Shown here one piece after another: positions 7,843 through 15,639 of a stretch of 64,000 nucleotides of DNA. A program made the position numbers and the translations under genes. Below the pieces are notes generated by a model. The model saw only the letters and a list, made by a program, of their open reading frames with translations. It made no database searches and had not been told where the DNA came from. The number at the start of each line of letters is the position of its first letter. Within the stretch, counting starts at the first letter, position 1. This DNA is from Synechococcus sp. CS-1325 (GTDB taxonomy: Bacteria; Cyanobacteriota; Cyanobacteriia; PCC-6307; Cyanobiaceae): assembly GCA_025128135.1 (NCBI GenBank), contig JAHLYW010000045.1, positions 1 to 64,000 of the forward strand, in the 5' to 3' direction.

Positions 7843-8979
7843 ATGCGAGGCCAACAGGAGCGCAGCGGCTCCTTGTTCTCCTACGTCTCGATCGAGGAGC
7901 GGATCCCGAGCAGCCATCCGCTCCGGCGGATTCGCAAGTTGGCGGATCAGGCTCTCGATCGGCTCAATCCCACCTTCTGCAGGCTGTACGCCTCAGAAGG
8001 ACGACCATCGGTTCCACCAGAGCAGCTGCTGCTGGCCTCGCTGCTGCAGGCGTTCTACGGGATCCGCTCGGAAAGGCTCCTGCTGGAGCAGCTCCACTAC
8101 AACCTGATGTTCCGCTGGTTTGTGGGCTTGAGCCCCGACGATCCGATCTGGCATCTGACCACATTCACAAAGAACCGCGAACGCCTCCTCAATGACGACG
8201 TCATGGGGCTGTTCCTGGAGAAGCTGATGGGATCTCCCGAGGTCAAACCGCTACTCAGTGAAGAGCACTTCTCTGTGGACAGCACGTTGTTGCAGGCCTG
8301 GGCGTCACACGCTTCCTTGAAGCGGATCGATGGCCAGGAGGATCCTCCGCCTCCGCCCACAGGTCCTGGCGAAGGATTCGGTGCACCCAAAGAGGGAAAG
8401 AAGCGGGCCAAGGGCGACTTTCGCGGCATCAAGCTCAGCAATGAAACCCACCGCTCCAACACGGATCCTGAGGCCTTGCTGGCCCGCAAATCCAATGCCC
8501 ATCCAGCGCAGCTGAGCTATCGGGGACATGTCCTCATGGACAACCGTCATGACCTGATCGTCGCTTGCCATGTCACACAGGCCACGGGCACCGGTGAGCG
8601 GGATGCCGTCAAGAAGATGGCAGCAGACCTCGCCGGTGCCCACCAGAAAACGCTCGGCGCCGACATGAACTACGACACGAAAGGGTTCGTGGCTGAGATG
8701 AGGTGGCTGGGCGTCACTCCGCACGTGGCGCAGAACACCGCCCGCAGCGTCGGTTCAGCAATTGATGGACGGACCACCCGTCACGTGGGCTACGACAAGT
8801 CGATCAACGCCCGCCGAGGGATCGAAGAGGTATTCGGTTGGATCAAGGCGTTCGGCGGGCTGCGCCAGTTCAAACTGCGCGGCACCGAGAAGGTCGGCGC
8901 CGTGTTCGGCCTGCACGTGATCGCCTACAACCTGATCCGCCTGGGCAACCTGCTCAAGCCCGCGATGGAGGCGGCATGA
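7843..8979 (+). CDS. IS5-family transposase, intact
   Basis: A 378-residue DDE transposase. ATG 7843 is preferred over the TTG at 7840. The N-terminal part (residues 10-100) is the InsH/DUF772-type domain: IPSSHPLRRIRKLADQALD, PPEQLLLASLLQAFYGIRSE and FRWFVGLSPDDPIWH. The catalytic triad is visible as D in HFSVDSTLLQAWAS, D in TLGADMNYDTKGF and E in GIEEVFGWIKAFGG. A proline-rich linker (EDPPPPPTGPGEG) precedes the second catalytic block, as in related IS5 members. The gene fills most of the element and has no visible lesion, so the element may still be mobile. Confidence 0.92.
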   Translation: MRGQQERSGSLFSYVSIEERIPSSHPLRRIRKLADQALDRLNPTFCRLYASEGRPSVPPEQLLLASLLQAFYGIRSERLLLEQLHYNLMFRWFVGLSPDDPIWHLTTFTKNRERLLNDDVMGLFLEKLMGSPEVKPLLSEEHFSVDSTLLQAWASHASLKRIDGQEDPPPPPTGPGEGFGAPKEGKKRAKGDFRGIKLSNETHRSNTDPEALLARKSNAHPAQLSYRGHVLMDNRHDLIVACHVTQATGTGERDAVKKMAADLAGAHQKTLGADMNYDTKGFVAEMRWLGVTPHVAQNTARSVGSAIDGRTTRHVGYDKSINARRGIEEVFGWIKAFGGLRQFKLRGTEKVGAVFGLHVIAYNLIRLGNLLKPAMEAA

Positions 8980-9137
8980 ACAGCCCGTTGTCCAGAGGTG
9001 TGCCCAAGGGGAACAAATCAGGAGCTCAATTCACGAATAAGGTGCTGAAATCGAGCCTTCTGCAGGCGTGCAAGTCTCAGATAAACTGCAATCAGCAAGT
9101 AATCAGTTGTACCTGTGGAAAACGAGCGCTGCGAGAT

Positions 9138-9154
9138 GGTTTTTCTGCAAACTC
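9138..9154 (-). repeat. Right terminal inverted repeat of the IS
   Basis: On the plus strand GGTTTTTCTGCAAACTC; its reverse complement matches the left end with one mismatch. Confidence 0.85.
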
Positions 9155-9158
9155 CTAA
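9155..9158. repeat. Target site duplication, right copy (CTAA)
   Basis: Identical to 7782-7785; marks the outer edge of the inserted IS. Confidence 0.8.
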
Positions 9159-9548
9159 AGAAGACCACTGTAGTTGCATCTGGAATATCGTTCATTACGC
9201 CAAGGCCAATAAACTCCACAAAGGAGCGCCGGTCATTTACTTGGAATTCGATCTCTTTAACCGTAAGCGGAAGGCTGCACCTACGCTCAGGTTGAAAAGC
9301 CGCTGGAGTACTAGCATCTTGAAAAGAATCAGCGGATCAATCCACTTCCGACCAGCATTACTCTTGCGCTCCTGAGTGCAGCCCTTGTCAAGTAGTGGGC
9401 TGAATAATTCCCATGGAATAGATTCCGACAATCGCTTGAGGATTGGCTTCTTCTCAGACTTATGCAACCCGCTGCTGTTCATCCCAGAAGCCGCGCTGAC
9501 CCATTACCGAGCTGTATATGAATTTTTTGATTCTAATTCAGATCCTGA

Positions 9549-11687
9549 TTACGTCAAGCTTTTTTGCGATTTTTCGAGGTTCCCTGAAGCCAATTGCCTA
9601 TCTAAGGCTTGGGGGTTGAGTTGAACCATTTCTTTTTCGACAAAGAGATAGGTGCTCAAGTCCACGTGAGGAGGATAATCATTATCTCCACTCGCACCAG
9701 AACCACCCATAACACCAATTTGCTGGCCTTGGCTAATCTTCTGGCCTTGGCTCACTTGTATCTGCTGGAGATGGGCGTATGCTTGAAAAACTGTGAACGG
9801 TCTTCCTTGATATTTGAATTTGATATCAAGTTGAACATGTACTCGTCTTCCATACCCGCCTTCGTTACCTGCCCTAGTCACTACTCCTCCGTACCATGCT
9901 TTAACTTTTCGATCTTGCACGTCGTAATCAATGCCAATGTTGCGGCCGGATGGCTCGAGTGTCCGTAGAACTTCATTTAGAAAGATTGCCTTTAGAGGCC
10001 CCTTTCTTGAGTGAAGATGAGGCTCCATGTACCCTCCTGTTATTGTGACATTACCCAGGAGGGGATGAGAGAAGTCCTGATAAGTAGGTGGGCCAAGCTG
10101 TTGTTCTGAAATGACAACAGGAAGATTTAAAGAGCGACTGTTAGAGCTGATGAATAGATCATCGCCATCCACTCGAGCGACAATTATTTGTTGACCGATA
10201 AAGATCTTATCGGGATCATTCACATCAGGATTAATCCTGAGAATTTCTTCTAAAGACGTATCGTGCAAACTAGCGATCGAGGAAAGGGTATCGCCCCCTT
10301 GGACAATGTAAAGGCCTAGCCCGCTAGGTCCCAATTGTCCGCTTGGAGCAGCGCTCTTAGAGAAGTTTTTAGCAACCCAATCTTTAAACTTAGGTAAAAT
10401 GGTATCATTTACAGCATCTCCAAAGATAGTTCCTGGGCATGAAGTTGGGAGAATCTGCTTATGCGCTTTAATATTTGCCAAGGTAATATTATACTCAGAA
10501 ATCAACCATTTGATGAGTTGTACGGATGAACTGTTTTGTGCATCAGTTAATCGGTCTCCATCTCTGGCTACATGTTCAATGCCAATGCTACTTGCGTTTG
10601 CCTGTTCGGCGTGCCAAGCCCTGTCACTGTCCTTTACCATTTGATAAATATCTCCGTTCTTATCAATAATGTAATGAGCTGAGACCTTCTCCTTGGGGTT
10701 TTTAAACGTATTGATTGCGCTTTCTAGGCCACCAGTTGTATAGTGAATTACTACTGTGTTGATGGATACGCCCTGACCACGACTATTGCAATTAGGACTT
10801 TGGATAAACTCTTTAATCTTAGGCTTAAGAACAGTCTGACTAGTTCCATGGTGGGCATCATTGATGTGTACGTTTGCAACTTTAATGTCAGGTCCGTTGA
10901 TATTAATCGTCATCAGAGCACTTCGTGCAAGCTGTAGGGCGTTCCGGACCTCAGGCACATTCTTGGTCGCCTTGTTGCCCGCAGAGTCGCCATCGAAGGC
11001 CCCCTTTCCATTCGGCAGAGGCACTGAGGCCCACTCATGGGCCAAATCTGTCTGTGCAGCATCAAGATCGTTATTGTCACCCTTCAGATATGACGCCAAT
11101 TTAGGACGTTTTCTCCCTAACAGGAGGGCCACTGCCAATCTATCCTGATTCACGGCGTTGAAAAGATCGCTTCCTTTCAACTGCGTTTCCTTCAGTGCCA
11201 TTGGTAATGTAGTGGGGATGAACTGGGCTGCACCAACTGCAAAGATTTCATTTTGGTCTTGCAGCTCCATAATTTGAGCAATTGTGAGCTTTTGAAGCCC
11301 ACCCGGCCATCTGCCTGGTGAATCCCCCGCCCGTCCTCGATTGTAGGAATCGTAGCCACCTTCACCAGAGTAGATAAAGTTAAGCAATGGCTTGAGTCCC
11401 TTTTCTACAGAACCTAGTCCCACTGGGTTCTGTCTCAACGGGGCCGAGTTATCTCCTGATTGAACAATACCAAAGCCTAAACCTTGAAGAGGAATAGCCC
11501 CAATTGGCCGGTCAGGTTGTGGAGGATATGGAATCTGACGAAGAAAGGCATCGAGCAACCGCACGTCACCCATGCGCGAATCACTGGCCGCAACCTGCGG
11601 CTTGTTCTTGCGTAGTTCGTCAATAAATCTTTGTGCCCTATCGCAGGCCTGATCAATCGCCAAGTCCAGGTCGAAGTTCGAATCCAT
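9549..11687 (-). CDS. Multi-domain cell-wall hydrolase: lysozyme-like, amidase, LysM, M23-like
   Basis: A 712-residue protein with four recognisable parts. (1) Residues ~98-200: lysozyme/transglycosylase-like segment with a Glu in SGEGGYDSYNRG (E109) and AVGAAQFIPTTL (150-161). (2) Residues ~305-440: N-acetylmuramoyl-L-alanine amidase of the Amidase_2/PGRP type, TVVIHYTTGG (zinc ligand H315), SAHYIIDKNGDIYQ, KAHKQ (H409) and TSCPG (C417). (3) Residues 459-503: LysM, YIVQGGDTLSSIA to IFIGQQIIV. (4) Residues ~540-685: peptidase M23-like fold with IGIDYDV, QAYAHL (H639), GQQIGVMGGSG and PPHVDLSTYL; two usual zinc ligands appear replaced (N583 for His, D676 in HVD for HxH). No signal peptide is visible. 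The start ATG 11687 overlaps the stop of the upstream 48-residue ORF (TAATG) and is preceded by GGAGG. Combining glycan, amide and peptide cleavage suggests attack on peptidoglycan, its own or another cell's (inference). Confidence 0.85.
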   Translation of the reverse strand: MDSNFDLDLAIDQACDRAQRFIDELRKNKPQVAASDSRMGDVRLLDAFLRQIPYPPQPDRPIGAIPLQGLGFGIVQSGDNSAPLRQNPVGLGSVEKGLKPLLNFIYSGEGGYDSYNRGRAGDSPGRWPGGLQKLTIAQIMELQDQNEIFAVGAAQFIPTTLPMALKETQLKGSDLFNAVNQDRLAVALLLGRKRPKLASYLKGDNNDLDAAQTDLAHEWASVPLPNGKGAFDGDSAGNKATKNVPEVRNALQLARSALMTININGPDIKVANVHINDAHHGTSQTVLKPKIKEFIQSPNCNSRGQGVSINTVVIHYTTGGLESAINTFKNPKEKVSAHYIIDKNGDIYQMVKDSDRAWHAEQANASSIGIEHVARDGDRLTDAQNSSSVQLIKWLISEYNITLANIKAHKQILPTSCPGTIFGDAVNDTILPKFKDWVAKNFSKSAAPSGQLGPSGLGLYIVQGGDTLSSIASLHDTSLEEILRINPDVNDPDKIFIGQQIIVARVDGDDLFISSNSRSLNLPVVISEQQLGPPTYQDFSHPLLGNVTITGGYMEPHLHSRKGPLKAIFLNEVLRTLEPSGRNIGIDYDVQDRKVKAWYGGVVTRAGNEGGYGRRVHVQLDIKFKYQGRPFTVFQAYAHLQQIQVSQGQKISQGQQIGVMGGSGASGDNDYPPHVDLSTYLFVEKEMVQLNPQALDRQLASGNLEKSQKSLT

Positions 11688-11833
11688 TACTCAGTCCTCC
11701 AAGACTTTTCTGGATCCAGAGGAGCGAGAGGTGATCGCAGATTGGGAGTAAAGGGCTTCATTGGAGCATTTTGCGAAGGAGTGGTTGGCAACTTGCAGGA
11801 ATGAGAAGTAAAGTGAATGAGCTTGTTGTCCAT
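11687..11833 (-). CDS. Small 48-residue protein in the hydrolase operon
   Basis: The frame ATG 11833 to TAA 11687 begins one base after the stop of the upstream membrane-protein gene (TAAG-ATG) and its stop overlaps the start of the hydrolase (TAATG). GGAGG lies 11 bases before its start. The sequence opens MDNKLIHFTSHSCKLPTTPS and is Pro/Ser/Asn-rich with no hydrophobic helix. The tight coupling on both sides is the main evidence that it is translated. I recognise no family; an inhibitor, adaptor or simply a coupling peptide for the hydrolase are all possible. Confidence 0.55.
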   Translation of the reverse strand: MDNKLIHFTSHSCKLPTTPSQNAPMKPFTPNLRSPLAPLDPEKSWRTE

Positions 11834-11834
11834 C

Positions 11835-13235
11835 TTACGGATCCCTCCAGCTCTTACGGATGGTGGAAGGATCGGGGGGGGGTAGTGGAGTCGCTTCCTC
11901 GCCCTCAAACAACGCGGGCAAGAGGCCACGCAGAAAGGCGCCGAAATCGGCGGGCAGTGACGTGAGGATGGCGTGGAGGATACCAGGATCCTTGTTAAGC
12001 CATTTCTTAACCTCCGGTTGATTGATCTCGGCCTGGATCGGTTCGGTGTTGTCGAGCTTGTAGCGAGCGACCATACGCTGGAGGCTGTAGTGCCAGTACA
12101 TCTCCTTGTCTGCTGCACTGAGGTCCCGCAGTTGGATCGCAAGGGTTAGGCTTTCCTCGGCCTGGCGCCAATGTCTACTAGCATTTCCATTCTTCCCTTC
12201 GATCCGTTCGGATCCCGCGCCGAGGTGGATGTGGACGAAGCCCTGGTGAGCTCGGTAACGGTGAAGGAAAGCGTCCTCCCCCTTACCAGAGCTCTTCTGT
12301 TCTTCAGAAGCGGTGATGAGGTCCTTGAATCCTGCTAAGAGCCCTTCCTGCAAGGTCATGCGAGTCTGGATCTCAGCCTCAGTGAGGGCCGCTGCGCCTG
12401 TGCCGGTGATTGAATTGCTGTCGTAGGCCTTCTGAAGCCGTTCGAACACTTTGTTTCGAATGTTCAGGGGCGCCTTGAGGATAGAGGACTCGAGCGCATC
12501 CTTCTGCGTGTCGCTGAGGGGTCCAATGGAGGGGTCAACCAGTGGATTAAGCAGATACTGTATATCGGATTCCTGTTGGTCGTTCTGCTGCAGTTGTTGA
12601 ATCTTGCCGCGATTGACGAGCAATTCAGACTGGGTTTCCTGCAGTTGCCGATTGATGCGTTTAGCAGCTTCATCGAACAGACTGATACCAGCAAATCCAC
12701 CGATCAGAGAGAGTGCCATAATCTTCATCACCACGCTCACGGCAGTGCCGAGGCTGGCCTTATAGTTCAATAGACCTTCGAATAGATCCTCTTGACCTTG
12801 GGGCACCAGGTTGAAGATGATGATTCCGCCGCCGATCCCAACCAGTAGGTCAGCGACGGTGCCGAGATCAAATTTCGTATAAGCTAAATCGGTGGCAACA
12901 GTGCTGCCAATGTCTTGGTTTTCATTGTCCTCTTTGGGTTGCTGGACCCAGTGGGGAACAATGAACCCCCGGTTTCGGCTGATGCTGTAAATGAACCCGC
13001 CCAAGGCTCCGCCGATGGGTACTGAAAGGTAAATCACGTATCGTAGGATGCTCTGACCCCTGCTATCCAACACACCCGTTGGTTCACGAGGGACATCAGC
13101 GGCGACGCCAATAGAAGCCACGCTCAACACCACGACGATGCCGAGAACTAGTAACATGAGTGCCTTCGACCACCTTTGGGGAAAGGAGATCAAATAGGCT
13201 GGTCGCCTTCGGGCATTTGAAAAGAAATGGCTCAT
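11835..13235 (-). CDS. Four-helix membrane protein with helical cytoplasmic tail, unknown function
   Basis: A 466-residue protein with four predicted membrane helices (25-46, 65-84, 124-143, 161-188), a probable coiled coil directly after the last helix (about 186-220, FDEAAKRINRQLQETQSELL) and a long soluble, mostly helical C-terminal part ending in a Pro-rich tail. Family unknown to me. The last part (residues ~330-420) has helical pairs that could be TPR-like (LHRYRAHQGFVHIHLGAGSE, WRQAEESLTLAIQLRDLSA), which is inference. It is the first gene of a three-gene operon with the 48-residue ORF and the cell-wall hydrolase. The 60 bases before the ATG are very AT-rich (promoter likely) and show no Shine-Dalgarno. 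A role as membrane partner or export/immunity component of the hydrolase is conceivable but unproven. Confidence 0.75.
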   Translation of the reverse strand: MSHFFSNARRRPAYLISFPQRWSKALMLLVLGIVVVLSVASIGVAADVPREPTGVLDSRGQSILRYVIYLSVPIGGALGGFIYSISRNRGFIVPHWVQQPKEDNENQDIGSTVATDLAYTKFDLGTVADLLVGIGGGIIIFNLVPQGQEDLFEGLLNYKASLGTAVSVVMKIMALSLIGGFAGISLFDEAAKRINRQLQETQSELLVNRGKIQQLQQNDQQESDIQYLLNPLVDPSIGPLSDTQKDALESSILKAPLNIRNKVFERLQKAYDSNSITGTGAAALTEAEIQTRMTLQEGLLAGFKDLITASEEQKSSGKGEDAFLHRYRAHQGFVHIHLGAGSERIEGKNGNASRHWRQAEESLTLAIQLRDLSAADKEMYWHYSLQRMVARYKLDNTEPIQAEINQPEVKKWLNKDPGILHAILTSLPADFGAFLRGLLPALFEGEEATPLPPPDPSTIRKSWRDP

Positions 13236-13863
13236 ATTAATTAGTAATAATAACCAAGAATAAGTGTAGACATCTATTTAATTCTTAGCCATCTCGTCGC
13301 TGGAAATATTAACATGTCTTTACATCTTGGATTGGGCGTCTAGGTGTGCTACTTAGCTGGCGAGGCCATTCTCGATCTTGATTAGGTAACACCCTATGCC
13401 CCACTCAGAAGCCGCTCACTCAGTGTCGTCCAGCGGTAGAACGCATGCATCAATCGACTGGTCTGCTGACAAATTTCAAGCTCCAGTTAAAAAGTCCACT
13501 TGAACACAGGAAGGTAGTGATCGGTGTGCTGATCGGATCGCGGGCAAGGGAGGTTCCGCTGAAGTTGATTTCAGGTTGCTGAGCACCGTGTTGTTCGAAC
13601 GGAGGCCAGTCAGCTCATTGGGATGAGGCCCCTGCTTAACTATCGGCTGATCGAAGCAACCGCTTTCCGCACGGAGCGAAAACTGGCCAGGCTATCGATG
13701 ATCAACTCAGAGTCTGCCAACAAGGTCGTCCTTGGTCCTTTCGGCGAAAGTGGCAGGGAACACGGCCCTGGCGATTGACACCTTCTGGTTATGAATTAGA
13801 CCCTGCTCAACCGAATCGAGCTCGGATCTGGCATCCTTTGTATAAGAGCCTGCTGAAGTGGTC
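13236..13863. other. Divergent intergenic region, 628 bases
   Basis: This separates the minus-strand hydrolase operon from the plus-strand MACPF-like gene. Bases 13236-13330 are AT-rich (runs such as TTAATTAGTAATAATAA) and likely hold the promoter of the operon. No ORF with coding character was found in the rest, and no clear operator repeats. Length and position would allow shared regulation of the two loci. Confidence 0.4.
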
Positions 13864-15435
13864 ATGCCACCATCCGACCAAGTTGCTGAACTTGCTACCA
13901 ACGCACTTCTGCGGGGCCGGAACACGGTGGTGGAACCTCACCTGGGGCTCGCCTCTGCGCTTGAGGGCCTCCCCACGCCCGCCTCTGCGGAGGGTGACGG
14001 GAGCCAGCTCGCGGTGAAGCTGTGCCGGAACGCCAGTGAGCTCAGCCGCACGCTGCAGGGCGGTGCGGCCCTTTCGGTTGGCCTAGGTCCACTACCCATA
14101 CCCCTGTTGAAGGCCCGCCATCAATTTCTGGATTCGTTGCACACCACGGTGTTCAGCCTTTCCTTGGTGGTGCAAGCCCGGCGGGTGGTTCGCGCTCTGG
14201 AGGTGGTGGATCCGCGGCTACGGGCCGATGTCCCGGTGCCGCATGATGCGGCCAGCCTTGACGCCTTCGTGGCGCAACACGGCGACAGTTACGTGCGCTC
14301 GGTGCGCGTGGGCGGAGAAGTGCTGGGGGTGTACACGTTTTATACGCAATCAAGAGATCAGGCGCACCAGCTTGAGCAGTCGTTCAGCGCTTTCTTGCCG
14401 ATGGGTGGACTCGGCCTGGCGCCCGAGCTGAACAAGAACCTGGCGGAGGCGTCCCGTCAGGCCAGTGTGAACACCGACTTCAAGGTGATGGTTCGAGGCC
14501 TCAGCAAGACGCCCCAGATCGGCCCAGACGACCTCGTGAGCTTTGCCACCGGGTTTGGATCGCTGGAACTGGATCAGCCCGAGGAGTTGTCACTGGAGAC
14601 CCGTGGCTATGAAACGGTTCCGGAGCTGCGCACAGCACTCGCCGCTGTTGCCAAAAACCGCGCTCTCTTCCTGGGCGATTCGTTTGCTCAGGAGGGGCTG
14701 CTGCGCAAGCAGCTGCGTTTGAAGGAAATCCGCAACCAGAGCCAATGGGTGAACAAAACCTATGCGCTCTATGGCATCGATCCTGATCCGAGCCTGGCAG
14801 CCAACCGCGTTCAGCTGAACACCGACCTGCAGACGATCAATGCCCTGGAGCAGCAATACAGCGAGGCTCCCTCCGCCCCACTATCTCCGCCAGTTCTGTC
14901 TTCTCTCACCACAGGCAGTCCACGGCTGAATGTGCGGGTCGTGGACGGAGAGCTGATGGGCGGGGGTGGAGGGGTTGCATTTGAGTATGAGGACCGGGCC
15001 CATGCGGTGGAGCGCCGGCAACGGTTGGTGAAGGTGGGCCTGCGGGCCGGGGGGCGAGTGGATCAGATCAGGCTGAGCTACAAGCAGAGTGCCGGTCTGC
15101 TCGCAGAACAGGAGAAGGAGTGGGAAGCGCAGTTCGGCGGCGACGGGGGCAGTGACAAAGGATCCGTCGAGCTGGCCGATGGGGTCAGCATCGAGCGGAT
15201 TAATGCGAAAACGGGAACCCGAGTTGATCAGCTTCGGCTGACCACCAGCGACGGCCAGACCACCGGGGGTGGCGGCAACGCAGGCGACCGGAAGTTGGAC
15301 TGGACTCGGCCCACCAATTCCGTGGTTCTGGGCTTCGAGGGCCGGAGCAAAGCGGAACTGGATGCGCTACAAGCCGTCATTGCAGAGTTTGGTCCTTTGC
15401 GTTGGGAACCGGTGCTCGAGGAGGAGGATCACTGA
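13864..15435 (+). CDS. MACPF-like protein with C-terminal jacalin-type lectin domain
   Basis: A 523-residue protein from ATG 13864 (a GTG at 13858 is an alternative). Residues 139-151 read HGDSYVRSVRVGG, fitting the MACPF/perforin signature (Y/W-G-T-H-F/Y-x6-G-G) in spacing, with the aromatic, Gly and Gly-Gly kept and Thr-His replaced. It is followed by VLGVYTFYTQSRDQ and a long helical segment, as in MACPF cores. From about 352 to 510 there is a jacalin-like beta-prism: MGGGGG, GRVDQIRLSYK, QFGGDGGSDKG, SIERINAKTGTRVDQLRL and VLGFEGRSKAELDALQAVI, which follow the repeated GG.GG / I.....G..ID.L / GF.GRSG..LDAI pattern. Pore-forming plus sugar-binding parts suggest a lectin-targeted membrane-attack protein. 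No signal peptide is seen, so release would need lysis or a dedicated route. The MACPF call is weaker than the jacalin call. Confidence 0.7.
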   Translation: MPPSDQVAELATNALLRGRNTVVEPHLGLASALEGLPTPASAEGDGSQLAVKLCRNASELSRTLQGGAALSVGLGPLPIPLLKARHQFLDSLHTTVFSLSLVVQARRVVRALEVVDPRLRADVPVPHDAASLDAFVAQHGDSYVRSVRVGGEVLGVYTFYTQSRDQAHQLEQSFSAFLPMGGLGLAPELNKNLAEASRQASVNTDFKVMVRGLSKTPQIGPDDLVSFATGFGSLELDQPEELSLETRGYETVPELRTALAAVAKNRALFLGDSFAQEGLLRKQLRLKEIRNQSQWVNKTYALYGIDPDPSLAANRVQLNTDLQTINALEQQYSEAPSAPLSPPVLSSLTTGSPRLNVRVVDGELMGGGGGVAFEYEDRAHAVERRQRLVKVGLRAGGRVDQIRLSYKQSAGLLAEQEKEWEAQFGGDGGSDKGSVELADGVSIERINAKTGTRVDQLRLTTSDGQTTGGGGNAGDRKLDWTRPTNSVVLGFEGRSKAELDALQAVIAEFGPLRWEPVLEEEDH

Positions 15436-15639
15436 AGCTGAATTGCGCCATCCAGCTTCAACATTCCCGGGCTCGCACGAGCGGGTCCACCTCCTGGGTG
15501 CCTGCCATGATCGCCACTTCGTTGACAACCAGAGATTATTTGATCAGCCGGCTGGCCCAGGTACCAGGAAAAAGCATCCTGTTGGACAGCCATCCGATTC
15601 AGAGCCACCCTACGGGGAACTTCCTCTGCGATCAAAACC

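Larger units (their letters stand above)
7786..9154 (+). mobile_element. Complete IS5-family insertion sequence, 1369 bp
   Basis: The element is bounded by imperfect inverted repeats: GAGTTTGCTGAAAAACC at 7786-7802 and, reading the reverse strand from 9154 to 9138, GAGTTTGCAGAAAAACC (16 of 17 match). CTAA flanks both ends. It carries one intact transposase gene. It is inserted in an older IS5-type transposase on the opposite strand and, on excision, the older reading frame is rebuilt exactly, which fixes the boundaries to the base. A decayed relative of its transposase lies at 3595-4195. Confidence 0.9.
7622..9482 (-). pseudogene. Older IS5-type transposase split by insertion of another IS
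   Basis: The N-terminal half starts at ATG 9482 (MNSSGLHKSEKKPILKRLSE, then IPWELFSPLL, QERKSNAGRK and DPLILFKMLVLQRLFNLS) and continues, after a small frame-disrupting insertion near 9280, as EIEFQVNDRRSFVEFIGLG and PDATTVVFF up to 9159. The second half resumes at 7781 as RERLRKADVIDELFELVEG, then GLEARGGQIIDA, a frameshift, and LVPVPKQRNSREENKEI, ending near 7622. These are consecutive blocks of one IS5-family (DUF772-type) transposase. Removing bases 7782-9154 plus joining at the CTAA duplication restores VVFFRERLRK without a gap. The C-terminal catalytic region after NKEI is missing, so it was probably already truncated. Confidence 0.85.
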
